Shown in pieces: positions 47,051 through 54,673 of a stretch of 64,000 bases of DNA. Each line of letters opens with the position of its first letter. Position 1 is the first letter of the stretch. The stretch spans positions 310,001 through 374,000 of the forward strand of contig NZ_JALIRP010000003.1 in NCBI RefSeq assembly GCF_022898935.1, given 5' to 3'. The notes under the pieces are model-generated. The model did not search any database and was not told the DNA's origin. It saw only the letters and a list, made by a program, of their open reading frames with translations. The stretch is from Paenibacillus mangrovi. Lineage in GTDB: Bacteria > Bacillota > Bacilli > Paenibacillales > Paenibacillaceae. Both the position numbers and the translations under genes were made by a program.

Positions 47051-48432
47051 AATCTCTGTACTGGCATATCGTCCTTACAACCATTACCGTTATGATGCTC
47101 AGCAGCGTGCTCTCTTTTGTGCTGGCTAACGTCTTTTATCAGTACAAATTAAAACCTGTGAATGACAGCAAGATCACGCATGTGGCGGAAAACATCCAGC
47201 ATTTCTACGAAATCAGTCCTGAGAGAGAACGCGAGCCTTATCTTGAGAATATAGGCACGCTCGGCTATCAAATTTATATCGTGGACCCGCGCGGCAACGG
47301 CACTTTTTACGGCGGGGAGTTCCGGGATCAGAGGCTTGCCCCTTCGGTCATCAAGCAGGTCCAGCAAGGCGAAGTATATCACGGTATTAAACAATTCCCT
47401 TCCAGGGCGTTTATTACAGGATTTTTTGACAATACGCTAATCAATACGATTGGAGTTCCGCTTCAGGACGGTGGGGAAACCTACGCCCTGTTCGTGCGGC
47501 CCAATGTCTCGATGCAGTTCGGGGAGCTCCATATTTTCCTGGCGGTCATTGTGGTCCTGATTATCCTGCTGAGCATTTTGCTGGTCGTCATCAGTACCCG
47601 ATATATCGTCAATCCGATTACGAAGCTGACTGAAGCCACGCGCCTGATCTCGCAAGGAACGTACCATCTGAAGTTGAACGTGAACCGCAAGGACGAAATC
47701 GGGCGTCTCGCGAGCCATTTTTCCCAAATGGCCAAGGGGCTGGAGCAGCTCGAGGCGATGCGTCAGGAATTCGTATCCAATGTATCGCATGAAATCCAGT
47801 CTCCGCTTTCCTCCATTCAGGGCTTCTCCCAAACGCTGCAGTCCGGGGAAGTGAGTGAAGAGCAGCGTCAACATTACCTGTCAGTGATTGAAAGTGAGGC
47901 CAAACGCATGTCCCAGATGAGCAGGCAGCTCCTGATGCTGGCTTCGCTGGACAAGGAAGAAGAAGTGCTTGAGAAGACTACCTTCAACGTGGCCGACCAG
48001 ATCAAGGAAGTGCTGCTGACGACCGAATGGAGCTGGCGGGAAAAGGAGATCGCCCTGAACATGCAGCTTCCCGAAGTGATGATCACCGCAGATCAGAAGC
48101 TTCTACACCAAGTATGGGTCAATCTAATGACCAACAGCGTCAAATTCACGCCGAAAGGCGGCACCATTACAATCCGGCTGTATCAGGATGAGAACAATTG
48201 CTATGTTGATTTTAAGGATAGCGGGATCGGCATATCTGAAGAGAATCTGCCCTATATTTTCAATCGCTTCTACAAAGCGGACAAAGCCCGCAGCCGTCAC
48301 GAAGGCGAGACAGGCAGCGGACTGGGGCTGGCGATTACGCATAAAATCATCCGCATACACGGCGGAACGATCACTGTAGAAAGTAAGGTAGGCGCAGGAA
48401 CCGAGTTTCATATATGCCTGCCTCTGAACTAG
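47047..48432 (+). CDS. hssS: Sensor histidine kinase, HssS-like
   Basis: A 461-residue membrane kinase with two membrane helices flanking an extracytoplasmic domain of about 130 residues, then HAMP, HisKA with His in FVSNVSHEIQSPLSSIQGF, and an ATPase domain with GSGLGLAIT. The sensor segment TFYGGEFRDQ, YHGIKQFPSRAFITGFFDNT strongly recalls HssS of staphylococci and bacilli, which detects haem excess. It starts at GTG, overlapping hssR. The haem-export genes hrtAB usually controlled by this pair are not in the window. Confidence 0.85.
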   Translation: MKSLYWHIVLTTITVMMLSSVLSFVLANVFYQYKLKPVNDSKITHVAENIQHFYEISPEREREPYLENIGTLGYQIYIVDPRGNGTFYGGEFRDQRLAPSVIKQVQQGEVYHGIKQFPSRAFITGFFDNTLINTIGVPLQDGGETYALFVRPNVSMQFGELHIFLAVIVVLIILLSILLVVISTRYIVNPITKLTEATRLISQGTYHLKLNVNRKDEIGRLASHFSQMAKGLEQLEAMRQEFVSNVSHEIQSPLSSIQGFSQTLQSGEVSEEQRQHYLSVIESEAKRMSQMSRQLLMLASLDKEEEVLEKTTFNVADQIKEVLLTTEWSWREKEIALNMQLPEVMITADQKLLHQVWVNLMTNSVKFTPKGGTITIRLYQDENNCYVDFKDSGIGISEENLPYIFNRFYKADKARSRHEGETGSGLGLAITHKIIRIHGGTITVESKVGAGTEFHICLPLN

Positions 48433-48496
48433 GCTTAGAATGCTGAAAATTCTGTTACCCATTCATGTCTGAGCTTTTTACACCATATTCCCTTTC

Positions 48497-48537
48497 AGGC
48501 TGGTTTCTCCGGGCGGTCCGGCGGACCAGCCTCTTTA
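48497..48537 (+). terminator. Probable terminator of the hssRS-like genes
   Basis: AGGCTGGT pairs with ACCAGCCT around a GC-rich interior that can fold again, followed by a short CTTTA tract. It is weak on T content. Confidence 0.5.
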
Positions 48538-48564
48538 GCTTGCGGTGCAGCGTCGGATCAAGCT

Positions 48565-49155
48565 TTACCTTTTCCGGATGCCTCCCACAAAAATGGTGAC
48601 CGCCTGCTGAAACAGACGCTGCAACGGTTCCCCTTCCATCGTCAGCGTGAATTGGCATAACGTTCCCATCCAACTGCCGAACAGCAGCGTGGTCTCTTCC
48701 ACGTTCTCGATGTCGAATTCGCCGCGCTCTACCCCTTCATGAAAAATGGCCGAGTAGGCCGCCATAGGTGTAGCCGCAAGACCTTGCAGCGCCTGCAGCG
48801 TCTCGGGCGAGGTGTTCGGATTCATCGCAAGCTCCTGCCCCACGGGTAATAAAGGCGTCTTGTAGTTGTTCATAACAAAATGCGCCATCCCGTACAGCTT
48901 CTGGGTCGAAGTAGGGTACGAACCTGCAATCGCCTGCCATTTCTCACCCCAGTGACGCATGGTTTCCAGGGACAAATGCAAAAAGAGCTTCTCTTTATTT
49001 TCAAAATGGTAATAGATATGCCCCTTGCTGAATCCGGATTCCCGCGAAATATCTGCGATCGACGTGCCTGCAAAGCCCTTCTGGGCAAAAAGCTTCGCCG
49101 CCTTCTCTGCAATAATCTGGCGTGTTTCCTCGCTGTTGTAATGACGTTTATTCAC
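48565..49155 (-). CDS. TetR-family transcriptional regulator
   Basis: A 196-residue repressor. The N-terminal helix-turn-helix is AAKLFAQKGFAGTSIADISRESGFSKGHIYYHF, followed by a helical ligand domain of normal length. GTG 49155 is chosen because AGAAGG lies 10 bp upstream; the frame continues to a second GTG at 49182 with no site. An interrupted palindrome sits just upstream, probably for autoregulation. Its target pump or enzyme is not obvious: the nearest minus-strand neighbours are the lactonase-like and MATE genes. Confidence 0.9.
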   Translation of the reverse strand: MNKRHYNSEETRQIIAEKAAKLFAQKGFAGTSIADISRESGFSKGHIYYHFENKEKLFLHLSLETMRHWGEKWQAIAGSYPTSTQKLYGMAHFVMNNYKTPLLPVGQELAMNPNTSPETLQALQGLAATPMAAYSAIFHEGVERGEFDIENVEETTLLFGSWMGTLCQFTLTMEGEPLQRLFQQAVTIFVGGIRKR

Positions 49156-49186
49156 TTTTTCGCAACCTTCTAACGTATTCACTTTT

Positions 49187-49198
49187 GAACGAATGTTC
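49187..49198. promoter_or_regulatory. Candidate TetR-type operator
   Basis: GAACGAATGTTC is a palindrome apart from its inner four bases. It lies 32 bp ahead of the TetR-type gene start, the right place for autorepression. Confidence 0.4.
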
Positions 49199-49285
49199 TA
49201 TTGCGAGTATATTTCAAATTTTTACATACGGCAATCGATAGCTTAATAATAAACGAGGGCAGGATAGATAGTTATAACATTAGAA

Positions 49286-50365
49286 TCAAAGAATAGCTAA
49301 ACCTTGGGATCCAAAATAAGGAACAGGGGTCCACGCAGCAACCTGCAATCTGACTAAGCTACCATCATCCTTGATATTAAATACTGAGACTGTGCCCTGG
49401 TTACCGTTAAGGGTGTAAAAATTGCGTCCATCTTTACTGACTCCAGCATCTATTGGTATACCAGTAGGCGTGCCAACGGGTGTACTTGTTATATACCCGA
49501 GAACTGTTAGCTTTCCGCTGTCATCTATATGGTAGGTGGATATTGTGCCACTTAAGGTATTAGTGGTATATGCAAAACGTTCATTCCTCGAAGTTACAAC
49601 CCAGCATGCTGTCTTCTGGCCGTTCGGTACAGATCCACTGATAACATTCAGTATCCCGTTGTCACTCATGGAATATGATGACAGCGCGCTAGAAGTTACC
49701 TCCGTAACTAAAAGGATTCCTGAGGATAGGAAATAAGAGCCTAACGGTTTCGACCCATTAGAATCGTTAATGATTGGCCCTGTAACAGTACCATTACTAT
49801 TAACATGGAATACACTGAGACGGTCTGTAGTTAACTCATTTACAACGATTTTACTGCCATCTGGAGTGAATAAAACCTGCGAAGGCTGAGCATTGTTCGT
49901 ACTTAGAGAATGGGTGGAACCCGCAATATAAGTAAGACGTCCGTTATCTTCTATGTGAAAACCAGTGATATTGGATGCAAAATTATTGGCGGCGTTACCT
50001 ACATTTGAAACATAAAGAAGATTACCGAATGCAGTTACGCTATTTGGCTGAGCACCTTCCGATGCCTTCACATCGGCGAGAACGAGTCCTCCGCTGTCGG
50101 TAATGATGAAACTACTGATACTATTACTGCCCGCATTCACAGCAAATAAGAAATGACCATCACGGGATAAAGATAGTGATCCTTGTGACGCAAGGGGATT
50201 GACGCCATCGTTTGGTGTTGCAGAAGAGACTTCCCTTGTACCCGTTCCTCTTCCATATGTTGGGTATCTCCCCATAAAGGTGAGCATACCATTCATGTCC
50301 CGGTAAAAAGCAATGACTTCATTCATTTCTGCACCATTGCTCATCATGTAAACCATCCTCTGCAT
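49286..50365 (-). CDS. Beta-propeller lactonase-family protein
   Basis: A 359-residue repeated beta-blade protein of the 6-phosphogluconolactonase/YkgB-like propeller group. Blade segments recur as SRDGHFLFAVNAGSNSISSF, FGNLLYVSNVGN, TPDGSKIVVNELTTDRLSVF and SKDGRNFYTLNGNQGTVSVF. It has no signal peptide. The sugar lactonase residues of characterised Pgl cannot be confirmed, so the reaction is open. ATG 50365 follows AAGGAGGAG. The gene is more AT-rich than its neighbours, which may indicate transfer. Confidence 0.82.
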   Translation of the reverse strand: MQRMVYMMSNGAEMNEVIAFYRDMNGMLTFMGRYPTYGRGTGTREVSSATPNDGVNPLASQGSLSLSRDGHFLFAVNAGSNSISSFIITDSGGLVLADVKASEGAQPNSVTAFGNLLYVSNVGNAANNFASNITGFHIEDNGRLTYIAGSTHSLSTNNAQPSQVLFTPDGSKIVVNELTTDRLSVFHVNSNGTVTGPIINDSNGSKPLGSYFLSSGILLVTEVTSSALSSYSMSDNGILNVISGSVPNGQKTACWVVTSRNERFAYTTNTLSGTISTYHIDDSGKLTVLGYITSTPVGTPTGIPIDAGVSKDGRNFYTLNGNQGTVSVFNIKDDGSLVRLQVAAWTPVPYFGSQGLAIL

Positions 50366-50456
50366 TTTATGACTCTCCTCCTTCGAGCAGTTCTTTTGGC
50401 TCCGCATTAGATAATTCTATTCGTTTAATATTATTCATCTGTATTCATTCTAAAAC

Positions 50457-50488
50457 CTAAAAACCCCCCACATTATTTCTGTGGGGGA
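50457..50488 (-). terminator. Terminator of the MATE gene
   Basis: On the minus strand CCCCCAC pairs with GTGGGGG (8-nt loop) and is followed by GTTTTTAGG. Confidence 0.8.
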
Positions 50489-50510
50489 CATCAGTACACC
50501 AAGACTCTGC

Positions 50511-51941
50511 TTATTGCACCAGACTGGTAATCCGCTTCTTCTTCCAAGCAAGCCAGTAATACGAGTAAACCAAAATCATGCTGACGATAAACGCCGCCGG
50601 GTACCCCAGCCAAATGCCGCGGATGCCAAGACTCGTATGATAGGAAAGAAAATAAGCGACTGGCACCTCAACGCACCAAATCGAGATCACGCTGAAAATC
50701 ATCGGCCACAGCACAACGCCGCTCGCGCGCATCGCTGCCGAAATAATCTGTGCATGGCCAAAAATCAGATAGCTCCACAGCGTAATCATCAAAAGCTGAT
50801 GCGCGATATCTAGCGTTTCCGGGCTCGTAATGAACAAGGACAAAATATTTTTCGAGAAAATGTAAATCGGGATCATCAGTATCACGCCGATCACATAATT
50901 GAGGACGATGCCGGCACGGATGACCTCCTTCAAACGCTCCGTCTGCTTGGCTCCTATAGACTGTGCTGCAAGGACGGATACCGTCATGCCCAGGCTGATC
51001 GCCGGCATCTGGACGTAGCTCACGACCTGGTTAACCGATCCGTACGCAGCGGTGGCACTCGACCCAAAACGGTTCACGAACACGATTACGGCAATTTCGG
51101 ACAGGGACACGAGAATCATGCTAACGCTGGACGGAATGCCCAGCCGGAGCAGCAGCTTCAGCATCTCCTTGTTCATGCGCAAATGCCTGCGGACCGACGC
51201 ATCCAGACGGAGCGGGCTTTTCTTCCAATGCGTGTACATCAGCAGCAGAACAACCGTAATGACGGTCGAAATCAGATTGGCATACGCCGCTCCATAAATA
51301 CCGCATTCCGGCAGTCCAAGCCATCCGAAAATCAGGACGGGCAAGAAAATAAGATTCAGCACCGTGCTGACGATCAGCGAGTAAAAAGGTGTCTTGGAGT
51401 CCCCGATTCCCCGCATAAACGTGGTATAGACCATATACAGAAACATGACCGGCAAGCTCCAGAACATAATGCGCGCATAGTTCACCGTAACTTCCATAAT
51501 GTTGGCCGGGGTACCGACCATGCGCAGAATATCTTCCGTAAAAATACCGCCAACCACTGCAAGCACAACCCCGAGCAGGAAGGTAAAAGTCAGCGTCGTC
51601 CCAACGATGGTCTTCAGCTTTTCCTCATTTCTCGCTCCATACGCCTGACCAATCAGAATAGCACTGCCTGAACCGATTCCGATCACAAACGACACCAGCA
51701 GGAAAAAGAGAGGAAAAAAAGCGGAAAGCGCCGCGAGTGCGTCCACACCGATCCAGCGTCCGACAACAATCGCGCCAGCTAGCTGGCCGATGGATTGCAG
51801 GACATTGCTCAGAATGAGCGGAATCAGAAAAGCGATCATCGCACGGTATACACCGGGCTGGGTCTGAGAATTCAGCTGGGCCGCAGCGTCAGGCCTTCGG
51901 TTCTCCGCCGCATGCCCGGCGGCTTGCTGTGACGAGTTCAT
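50511..51941 (-). CDS. MATE-family multidrug efflux transporter
   Basis: A 476-residue membrane protein with twelve helices in two halves, of the NorM/DinF/YeeO-like MATE superfamily. The start of helix 1 (YRAMIAFLIPLILSNVLQSIGQLAGAIVVGRWIG) and the repeat in the second half (LLLRLGIPSSVSMILVS) are characteristic. It exports cationic drugs or metabolites using a sodium or proton gradient. ATG 51941 follows AAAGGAG; the frame is open to 51992. The leader is long (about 145 nt from the predicted promoter). Confidence 0.9.
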   Translation of the reverse strand: MNSSQQAAGHAAENRRPDAAAQLNSQTQPGVYRAMIAFLIPLILSNVLQSIGQLAGAIVVGRWIGVDALAALSAFFPLFFLLVSFVIGIGSGSAILIGQAYGARNEEKLKTIVGTTLTFTFLLGVVLAVVGGIFTEDILRMVGTPANIMEVTVNYARIMFWSLPVMFLYMVYTTFMRGIGDSKTPFYSLIVSTVLNLIFLPVLIFGWLGLPECGIYGAAYANLISTVITVVLLLMYTHWKKSPLRLDASVRRHLRMNKEMLKLLLRLGIPSSVSMILVSLSEIAVIVFVNRFGSSATAAYGSVNQVVSYVQMPAISLGMTVSVLAAQSIGAKQTERLKEVIRAGIVLNYVIGVILMIPIYIFSKNILSLFITSPETLDIAHQLLMITLWSYLIFGHAQIISAAMRASGVVLWPMIFSVISIWCVEVPVAYFLSYHTSLGIRGIWLGYPAAFIVSMILVYSYYWLAWKKKRITSLVQ

Positions 51942-52086
51942 GGAAACATCTCCTTTTATCCTATAAATGGAACGATGGAAAAGGTAAAGCACCTCATGTG
52001 CAGCAGCATGGATCGTATAGGCGACACAATACCTCTCGGTTCGATTTATATAGACAATTTTATTTTTGTTTATATTTTACTTAGAC

Positions 52087-52115
52087 AGTATATTGTAATG
52101 TTTATTAATTATCAA
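52087..52115 (-). promoter_or_regulatory. Promoter of the MATE gene
   Basis: On the minus strand TTGATA (52110-52115) and TATACT (52087-52092), each one base from consensus, are 17 bp apart. The leader that follows is AT-rich, and I cannot match it to a known riboswitch. Confidence 0.6.
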
Positions 52116-52180
52116 CAGAAATTATAAAATAGATCACAAAAAGAGATGTTTATCCTCAGCTATTCCGCATCATTTAATGC

Positions 52181-52213
52181 AAAAAAGCCCGCTTGTTTCC
52201 AAGCGGACTTTCT
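52181..52213 (-). terminator. Terminator of the FAD-dependent dehydrogenase gene
   Basis: On the minus strand AAGTCCGCTTG pairs with CAAGCGGGCTT (one mismatch, 4-nt loop) and is followed by TTTTTTGC. Confidence 0.85.
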
Positions 52214-52236
52214 AATTATCGATCTCATTATTTATA

Positions 52237-53667
52237 TTAAATGGAGTCTATGATGCCGCGCGCAATCCAGACGCCTGCTGCACCTGCCTGGGCGAGACCA
52301 CGGGTGATGCCCGCGCCGTCACCGCCGCAGTAAAGTCCGCGGATTTCCGTCTCCAGCGACTCCGTCAGCTTCGGCCGGGCTGAGTAGAACTTCGCCTCTA
52401 CGCCATAAAACAGCGTATGCTCCGAGGCAATCCCCGGCGTCACATGATCCAGCGCCTGCATCATCTCGGCAAGGCTTTTCATCGTATTGTAAGGCAGTAC
52501 GAGCCCTAGATCCCCAGGCACAGCTTCCTTCAACGTCGGCTCAAGAAAGCCCTCGCGGATCCGCGCTTCCGTGGAGCGTCTGCCGCGAAGGATGTCCCCG
52601 TACTTCTGTACGATGATGCCTCCATTCGACAGATCATTGGCTCGTTTGCATATCTCGCGCGCATATTCATTAGGCTTGTCGAAAGGCTCCGTGAACTTAT
52701 GCGAGACCAGCAGGGCAAAGTTCGTATTGGATGAGCCAAGCGCCGGGTCCTTGAAGGAATGGCCGTTGGCAGCCATCGCTCCCGTATGGTTTTCCACAAC
52801 GACATGACCCGAAGGATTGCTGCAAAAGGTTCTAACGCGGGTTCCCACAGAAGTATTGAAAATAAACTTCCCCTCGTACAGATGCTCGTTGATTTCCTGC
52901 ATGACTACATCCGAGGTTTCCACGCGAACCCCTACATCCACCTGGTTGTTGTACATTTTCAGGCGGCGCTTCTTAAGAATTGAGGTGAGCCAGCCTGAGC
53001 CGTCCCGGCCGGGTGCGATCATCACGCGGTCCGCTTCGTAGGACTCCCCATTTTTCAGGACGATGCCGTGTACGGTGTGCGTACTGCCGTCTTTGGTCGT
53101 CACAATATCCTCGACTTCCGCCTTGAACATCATATCGATGCGGGTTTTCAAATATTCATATATGGATTTCAGGATCTCCAGATTCTGCTCGGTTCCGAGA
53201 TGGCGCACCTGCGCCCGCAGCAGCTTAAGTCCGGCAGCGTAGCCGCGCTGCTCAATTCCGCGGATGACATCCGTTGTCGGGTCCGTAATGTTCGTCGTCG
53301 CCCCATGCTCCAGATTAAGAGCATCCACATAGCGGATCAGATCGATCACCTTGGAAGGCGATAAATAGTCTGTCAGCCAGCCGCCAAATTCGGTCGTAAT
53401 GTTGAACTTGCCGTCACTGTATGCGCCCGCGCCCCCAAAGCCAGCCGTAATCGAGCATGCAGGCATGCATCCGGCAAATTCCTTCCGGCCTCCGGCAGGC
53501 GGACAAAGCTTGATTTTGTCCTCGAGAATCGGACAGCTGCGGCGGTAAATATCATGCCCTTTATCCACCAGCAGCACCTTCAGATGCGGCGCCTTCAGCG
53601 CAAATTCATAACAAGCGAAAATACCGGCCGGACCAGCTCCAACAACAATGACATCATATTTATTCAT
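52237..53667 (-). CDS. FAD-dependent dehydrogenase of unknown substrate (COG2509-like)
   Basis: A 476-residue flavoprotein. The FAD-binding Rossmann motif VIVVGAGPAGIFACYEFAL is at the N-terminus. A Cys-containing stretch (CPILEDKIKLCPPAGGRKEFAGCMPACS) and GFGGAGAYSDGKFN follow, and YCGGDGAGITRGLAQAGAAG closes the FAD site at the C-terminus. This fits the uncharacterised FAD-dependent dehydrogenase group. ATG 53667 follows AGGAGGG; the open frame extends far upstream, but that part is a structured leader. Purine-linked regulation is implied by the leader. Confidence 0.88.
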   Translation of the reverse strand: MNKYDVIVVGAGPAGIFACYEFALKAPHLKVLLVDKGHDIYRRSCPILEDKIKLCPPAGGRKEFAGCMPACSITAGFGGAGAYSDGKFNITTEFGGWLTDYLSPSKVIDLIRYVDALNLEHGATTNITDPTTDVIRGIEQRGYAAGLKLLRAQVRHLGTEQNLEILKSIYEYLKTRIDMMFKAEVEDIVTTKDGSTHTVHGIVLKNGESYEADRVMIAPGRDGSGWLTSILKKRRLKMYNNQVDVGVRVETSDVVMQEINEHLYEGKFIFNTSVGTRVRTFCSNPSGHVVVENHTGAMAANGHSFKDPALGSSNTNFALLVSHKFTEPFDKPNEYAREICKRANDLSNGGIIVQKYGDILRGRRSTEARIREGFLEPTLKEAVPGDLGLVLPYNTMKSLAEMMQALDHVTPGIASEHTLFYGVEAKFYSARPKLTESLETEIRGLYCGGDGAGITRGLAQAGAAGVWIARGIIDSI

Positions 53668-53749
53668 CATGACCCTCCTGATCGTAGTGATGTAAGTTTG
53701 GACAAAAAAAATCCCTAGCCAGTAGAACAGGTATGCCAAAAGCAACCTA

Positions 53750-53814
53750 TTCGTAGCCAGAGATTTACGGTCTCTTGTAGAAACCCTCAAACCATATCAA
53801 TGAGGATATACGAA
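53750..53814 (-). promoter_or_regulatory. Purine riboswitch aptamer, variant, guanine-type
   Basis: On the minus strand all parts of a purine aptamer appear in order. They are P1 TTCGTA/TACGAA, P2 CCTCA/TGAGG with loop GATATGG, J2/3 GTTTCTAC, P3 AGAGA/TCTCT with loop CCGTAAA, and J3/1 GGCTAC. The C in that last segment corresponds to the guanine-specifying position. It deviates from the usual TATAA in J1/2 (TATAT) and GACTA in J3/1 (GGCTA). It lies between a good promoter and the dehydrogenase start. A T8 tract on the minus strand at 53703-53710 may belong to its expression platform. Confidence 0.85.
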
Positions 53815-53846
53815 CAATTACCATCATATAATCAACAACAGAAGTA

Positions 53847-53875
53847 AGTTTACCGAATAAACACGAATGTGTCAA
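53847..53875 (-). promoter_or_regulatory. Promoter of the riboswitch-led dehydrogenase gene
   Basis: On the minus strand a perfect TTGACA (53870-53875) and TAAACT (53847-53852) are 17 bp apart. Transcription would start about 25 nt before the aptamer. Confidence 0.65.
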
Positions 53876-54101
53876 CAAGATTTTAATTTATAATTCGTTT
53901 TTAGTTAATTAAATAATAGATAATCTAGATCCGAAGCTCATTTCATCGCCAAAATCCGAACATTAACAAACTCCCGCAGCCTTTAGATTTTCTTTTCATG
54001 CTAAATCGTATTGAAAAATATCCCCACCTTGTTTACGATGAATGCGTTACCAAAAACCGTACCGCTTTCTATCGCGGAAATTCCCACAGGAGGTATTCCA
54101 A
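53876..54101. other. AT-rich intergenic region between divergent genes
   Basis: Bases between the dehydrogenase promoter and the VOC gene. They are AT-rich and must carry the VOC promoter. I see no further structured element. Confidence 0.5.
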
Positions 54102-54509
54102 GTGATCAAACGAATCGGGCATCTGGCATTTGACGTGGCTGATATGGAGCAGTCCCTGAACTTTTACTGCGGCGTTCTCGGCTTCAAAAAGGCATTTTCC
54201 ATCGAAGATGATCAAGGCAATCCCTGGATTGAGTACATTAAGGTAACCGAGGGCCAGTTTATCGAGCTCTTTTACGGCGGTCAAAATAAGCCGCAGCGCG
54301 CAGAGCATCCGATCGGCTTCTCCCATCTGTGCCTTGAAGTCGACAGCATCAAAGAAATCGCTGCACATTTGAAAAAATGCGGCGTGACGCTGGATGTGGA
54401 GCCTTTACAGGGCAAAGACCATAACTGGCAGTGCTGGGCCAAGGACCCTGACGGCAACCGGATTGAATTCATGGAGCTGCATCCGGATTCACCGCAGATG
54501 AAAGCGTAG
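54102..54509 (+). CDS. VOC-family (glyoxalase-like) protein
   Basis: A 135-residue vicinal-oxygen-chelate protein. Metal-ligand candidates are His in RIGHLAFDVADM, Glu in QFIELFYGG, His in IGFSHLCLEV and Glu in NRIEFMEL, the usual H-E-H-E pattern of lactoylglutathione-lyase-like enzymes. The substrate is unknown. GTG 54102 is chosen because ACAGGAGG is 8 bp upstream; the frame is open from 54042. Confidence 0.88.
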   Translation: MIKRIGHLAFDVADMEQSLNFYCGVLGFKKAFSIEDDQGNPWIEYIKVTEGQFIELFYGGQNKPQRAEHPIGFSHLCLEVDSIKEIAAHLKKCGVTLDVEPLQGKDHNWQCWAKDPDGNRIEFMELHPDSPQMKA

Positions 54510-54604
54510 GATACACAAAATAACCCCACAAAGTGGAGACTTTGCTTCGAAGCTGATTCAGGTACTTTGCGGGGGGCCCAGGAAATAATAAATTCTAATA
54601 GATT

Positions 54605-54652
54605 AAAAAAGAGTGTCCCTCTCCGTTTTCCGGATGAAGGCCACTCTTTTTC
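54605..54652. terminator. Bidirectional terminator at the end of the GTPase-module genes
   Basis: AAAAAGAGTG and CACTCTTTTT are perfect complements, with TCCG/CGGA inside. The A-run and T-run allow use by both the VOC gene and the convergent GAP1-like gene. Confidence 0.8.
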
Positions 54653-54673
54653 ACTTAAAACTATTAAAGACGA

